DNA of 7,994 nucleotides from Candidatus Arcticimaribacter sp. (lineage in GTDB: Bacteria; Bacteroidota; Bacteroidia; Flavobacteriales; Flavobacteriaceae). Position 1 is the first letter of the stretch. Each line of letters opens with the position of its first letter. Both the position numbers and the translations under genes were made by a program. The notes beneath the pieces are model-generated. The model was not told where the DNA came from, ran no database searches, and saw only the letters and a list, made by a program, of their open reading frames with translations. Shown in pieces: positions 6,091 through 7,994 of this stretch. The stretch lies in the NCBI GenBank assembly GCA_011526335.1, contig WTJB01000133.1, positions 1 to 7,994 of the forward strand. Reading direction: 5' to 3'.

Positions 6091-6959
6091 TTTACGGCCT
6101 TTAAGCTTAAATCGATGTTTTTTGCTGAGTGGGTTAACGCACCGAGGGAAACATAATCTACCCCTGTTTCTGCTATGGCTGTGATGCTTTCTTCCGTTAT
6201 GTTTCCGGAAGCCTCTGTGTCGAATTTTCCGTCAATCAGTCTAAGGGCTTCTCTTAATGCTTGTGGAGGCATATTGTCTAGCAACAAACGGTGAATCCAA
6301 TCAAACGATAAACAGGCTTTAATCTCCTTTACATCCCTAACTTCAACAATCACGGGAAGCTTGAGATTATTTTGTTTTAGGTAGTTATCCGTTCGATCTA
6401 AGGCCTCCGCCACACTCCCAGCAAAATCAATGTGGTTGTCTTTTAGCATAATCATGTCAAATAAACCCATTCGGTGGTTGATGCCCCCCCCAATACGAAC
6501 AGCCCATTTTTCTGGATATCTAAAATTGGGTGTTGTCTTTCGGGTATCTAATAAACGACAGCTGGTGTGGTTTATCTTTTTTGACAAACGCTGGGTAAGG
6601 CTAGCAATTCCGCTCATGCGTTGCATGCAGTTCAATACCAAACGCTCTGTGGCCAATAAATCTAATTGGGGCCCTTCTATCGTAAAAACAATGTCTCCAG
6701 GTTGTACTTCTACACCGTCTTTAATGGTAAAGTCGATAGTAAATTCAGGGTTTTGTCTCTTGAAAATGATTTCAGCCAATTCTACGCCAGCAATAATCCC
6801 CGGTTCTTTTACCAGAAGGGAGGCCTTACTGTTTTTGTCATTATCCAAACAGGCCAAACTGCTGTGGTCTCCATCTTGAATGTCTTCCTTTAAAGCATTA
6901 TCAATAAAATGATGGATCTCTTTTTTATAGGTGCTATAGAACGTTTTGGACATAATCAT
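6087..6959 (-). CDS. nadC: Nicotinate-nucleotide pyrophosphorylase (carboxylating), quinolinate PRTase
   Basis: NadC (EC 2.4.2.19) joins quinolinate to phosphoribosyl pyrophosphate with loss of CO2, giving nicotinate mononucleotide, the third step of de novo NAD synthesis in the cytoplasm. The 290 residues match the usual length. Signatures are TERLVLNCMQRMSGIAS (104-120), the core DTRKTTPNFRYPEKWAVR (138-155) with Arg140 and Lys141, then GGGINHRMGLFDMIMLKDNH (157-176) with His162, Arg163 and Lys173, the basic residues that hold the two substrates in characterised enzymes. The start ATG at 6959 lies inside the end of nadB and is preceded by AAAGGAG about 12 nt upstream, an unusually clear Shine-Dalgarno-like site for this group. 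A second ATG at 6953 is possible. The 26-nt overlap with nadB suggests translational coupling. Confidence 0.97.
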   Translation of the reverse strand: MIMSKTFYSTYKKEIHHFIDNALKEDIQDGDHSSLACLDNDKNSKASLLVKEPGIIAGVELAEIIFKRQNPEFTIDFTIKDGVEVQPGDIVFTIEGPQLDLLATERLVLNCMQRMSGIASLTQRLSKKINHTSCRLLDTRKTTPNFRYPEKWAVRIGGGINHRMGLFDMIMLKDNHIDFAGSVAEALDRTDNYLKQNNLKLPVIVEVRDVKEIKACLSFDWIHRLLLDNMPPQALREALRLIDGKFDTEASGNITEESITAIAETGVDYVSLGALTHSAKNIDLSLKAVN

Positions 6960-7994
6960 TGTTATAAAAAACTCCTTTGTTTTCTTTGATTTGGCGCGCC
7001 TGATTGATCAATACATAAGCGACACTTACCATATTCCGCAATTCGCATAACTTAGCGGTAAGTTTATTGTTGTTGTATAGATGAAGGGTTTCGTGATAAA
7101 GGTCTTCCAATTCTTTACTGGCCAGATCTAATCCTTTAGATGTTTTAAAAATCCCCGCTTTTTCCGTCATGATGTTTTTTAGCTTATCAATTAGCAGTTG
7201 GGTTTTTTTGTATGAAATATCCGCTTCAAATTCTTGGCCATTCCACTCGGGGATGCTGTTGAAAAAGGGTAACTCAAGATCAATTTCATTTAAGGCCTTT
7301 ACAGAATCCATTGCAGCTCTATGGGCATAAACTATGGATTCTAATAAAGAGTTTGATGCCAAGCGGTTGGCTCCGTGTAATCCGGTATGACTACATTCTC
7401 CGATAGCATAAAGCCCTTGTAGTGAAGTTTTAGCCTGAGCATCTACTTGAATTCCTCCACAGCTGTAATGGGCTGCTGGCACTACAGGGATTCCCTCTTT
7501 CTCCGGATCTATTCCTACCGAAAGGCAAGTGGAGTAAATCATCGGAAAATCATGTTTAAATTTTCCTTTTTCAAAATGGGTGGTATCCAAGAAAACATAC
7601 TCTTGATCGCTATTGAGTATTTCTTGGGTAATGGCTCTTGCTACAATATCTCGAGGCGCTAGGTCTTTTCTAGGGTCATAATTGTGCATAAATGCATGTC
7701 CCTTGTTGTCTTTTAAGATTCCCCCTTTGCCTCTTACCGCTTCAGTGATAAGAAAGGTTTCATTTTCTACTTTAGTATGTAAAGCTGTAGGATGAAATTG
7801 GATGTAAGGAAGATTTTTTAGCAGCACTTTTGCCCTATAGGCTGCACCGAGTCCATCTGCTGTAGCGCCTTCAGGATTTGTCGTAAAAGAATACAATTGC
7901 CCTGCACCTCCTGTAGACAGTACAGTAAGCTTTGCCGTTATTTTTATAATTTTTTCATCTAGAGTAGAAATGATGTAGGCACCATAGCATCTTT
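6934..7994 (-). CDS. nadB: L-aspartate oxidase, 5'-truncated by the window edge
   Basis: NadB (EC 1.4.3.16) is the FAD enzyme that oxidises L-aspartate to iminoaspartate, which quinolinate synthase NadA then uses. It belongs to the succinate dehydrogenase/fumarate reductase flavoprotein family. The frame stays open to the window edge. The sequence before the in-frame TTG at 7896 reads LSTGGAGQ, the normal interior of NadB, so that TTG is an internal Leu and the start and FAD-binding N-terminus are missing. Seen in order are TTNPEGATADG, the active-site QFHPTAL (His codon at 7792-7794), LAPRDIVARAI (Arg codon at 7651-7653), PAAHYSCGG (His codon at 7468-7470), and the FAD-contacting GECSHTGLHGANRLASNSLL. 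A helical C-terminal domain follows. The gene runs into nadC with a 26-nt overlap, forming an NAD synthesis operon. Confidence 0.97.
   Translation of the reverse strand, partial: RCYGAYIISTLDEKIIKITAKLTVLSTGGAGQLYSFTTNPEGATADGLGAAYRAKVLLKNLPYIQFHPTALHTKVENETFLITEAVRGKGGILKDNKGHAFMHNYDPRKDLAPRDIVARAITQEILNSDQEYVFLDTTHFEKGKFKHDFPMIYSTCLSVGIDPEKEGIPVVPAAHYSCGGIQVDAQAKTSLQGLYAIGECSHTGLHGANRLASNSLLESIVYAHRAAMDSVKALNEIDLELPFFNSIPEWNGQEFEADISYKKTQLLIDKLKNIMTEKAGIFKTSKGLDLASKELEDLYHETLHLYNNNKLTAKLCELRNMVSVAYVLINQARQIKENKGVFYNNDYVQNVL

Noticed and set aside
6430..6879. 149-codon plus-strand ORF opposite nadC
   Set aside because: It lies wholly antisense to a well-supported nadC, and its translation has no family-like pattern.

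Overview
The window looks like ordinary chromosome from a member of the Flavobacteriia (Bacteroidota), probably Flavobacteriaceae. Four things point that way. FtsZ has a very long acidic linker and ends in the flavobacterial tail [11 protein letters not shown]. The ftsZ–yqeY gene pair is typical of the group. Several genes are preceded by boxes matching the Bacteroidota -7 promoter consensus TAnnTTTG. Shine-Dalgarno sequences are mostly absent, and base composition is moderately AT-rich.

Layout. Positions 1-2195 (+) hold the 3' part of ftsZ, cut by the window edge, and yqeY, spaced 3 nt apart and probably co-transcribed. Convergent to them is a bile acid:sodium symporter family transporter at 2208-3233 (-). 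Positions 3234-3825 form the one long gene-poor stretch. It contains a clear tRNA-Arg(TCG) gene at 3697-3770 with a consensus -7 box and a perfect 8-bp hairpin upstream of it. It also contains weaker signals: a 27-codon cysteine-rich small ORF on the minus strand and a cloverleaf-like, tRNA-like element at 3496-3573. Positions 3826-5403 (+) encode an exported gamma-glutamyltransferase-family Ntn hydrolase. A small unrecognised lipoprotein follows at 5491-6090 (+). The right end, 6087-7994 (-), carries nadB (cut by the window edge) and nadC, which overlap and convert L-aspartate to iminoaspartate and quinolinate to nicotinate mononucleotide in de novo NAD synthesis. The intervening quinolinate synthase, nadA, is not in the window.

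Gene interplay. ftsZ and yqeY form one short transcription unit, and nadB and nadC form another with overlapping reading frames. The transporter, tRNA, GGT-like enzyme and lipoprotein appear to be single-gene units with their own candidate promoters. I see no mobile element, CRISPR array, integrase or defence system.

The observations most worth a second look are these: the GGT-like enzyme keeps its catalytic threonine but appears to lack the residues that hold the gamma-glutamyl group in classical GGT; and the 3.27-3.70 kb intergenic region contains a tRNA-like fold and a cysteine-rich micro-ORF. Neither is proof of a new system.
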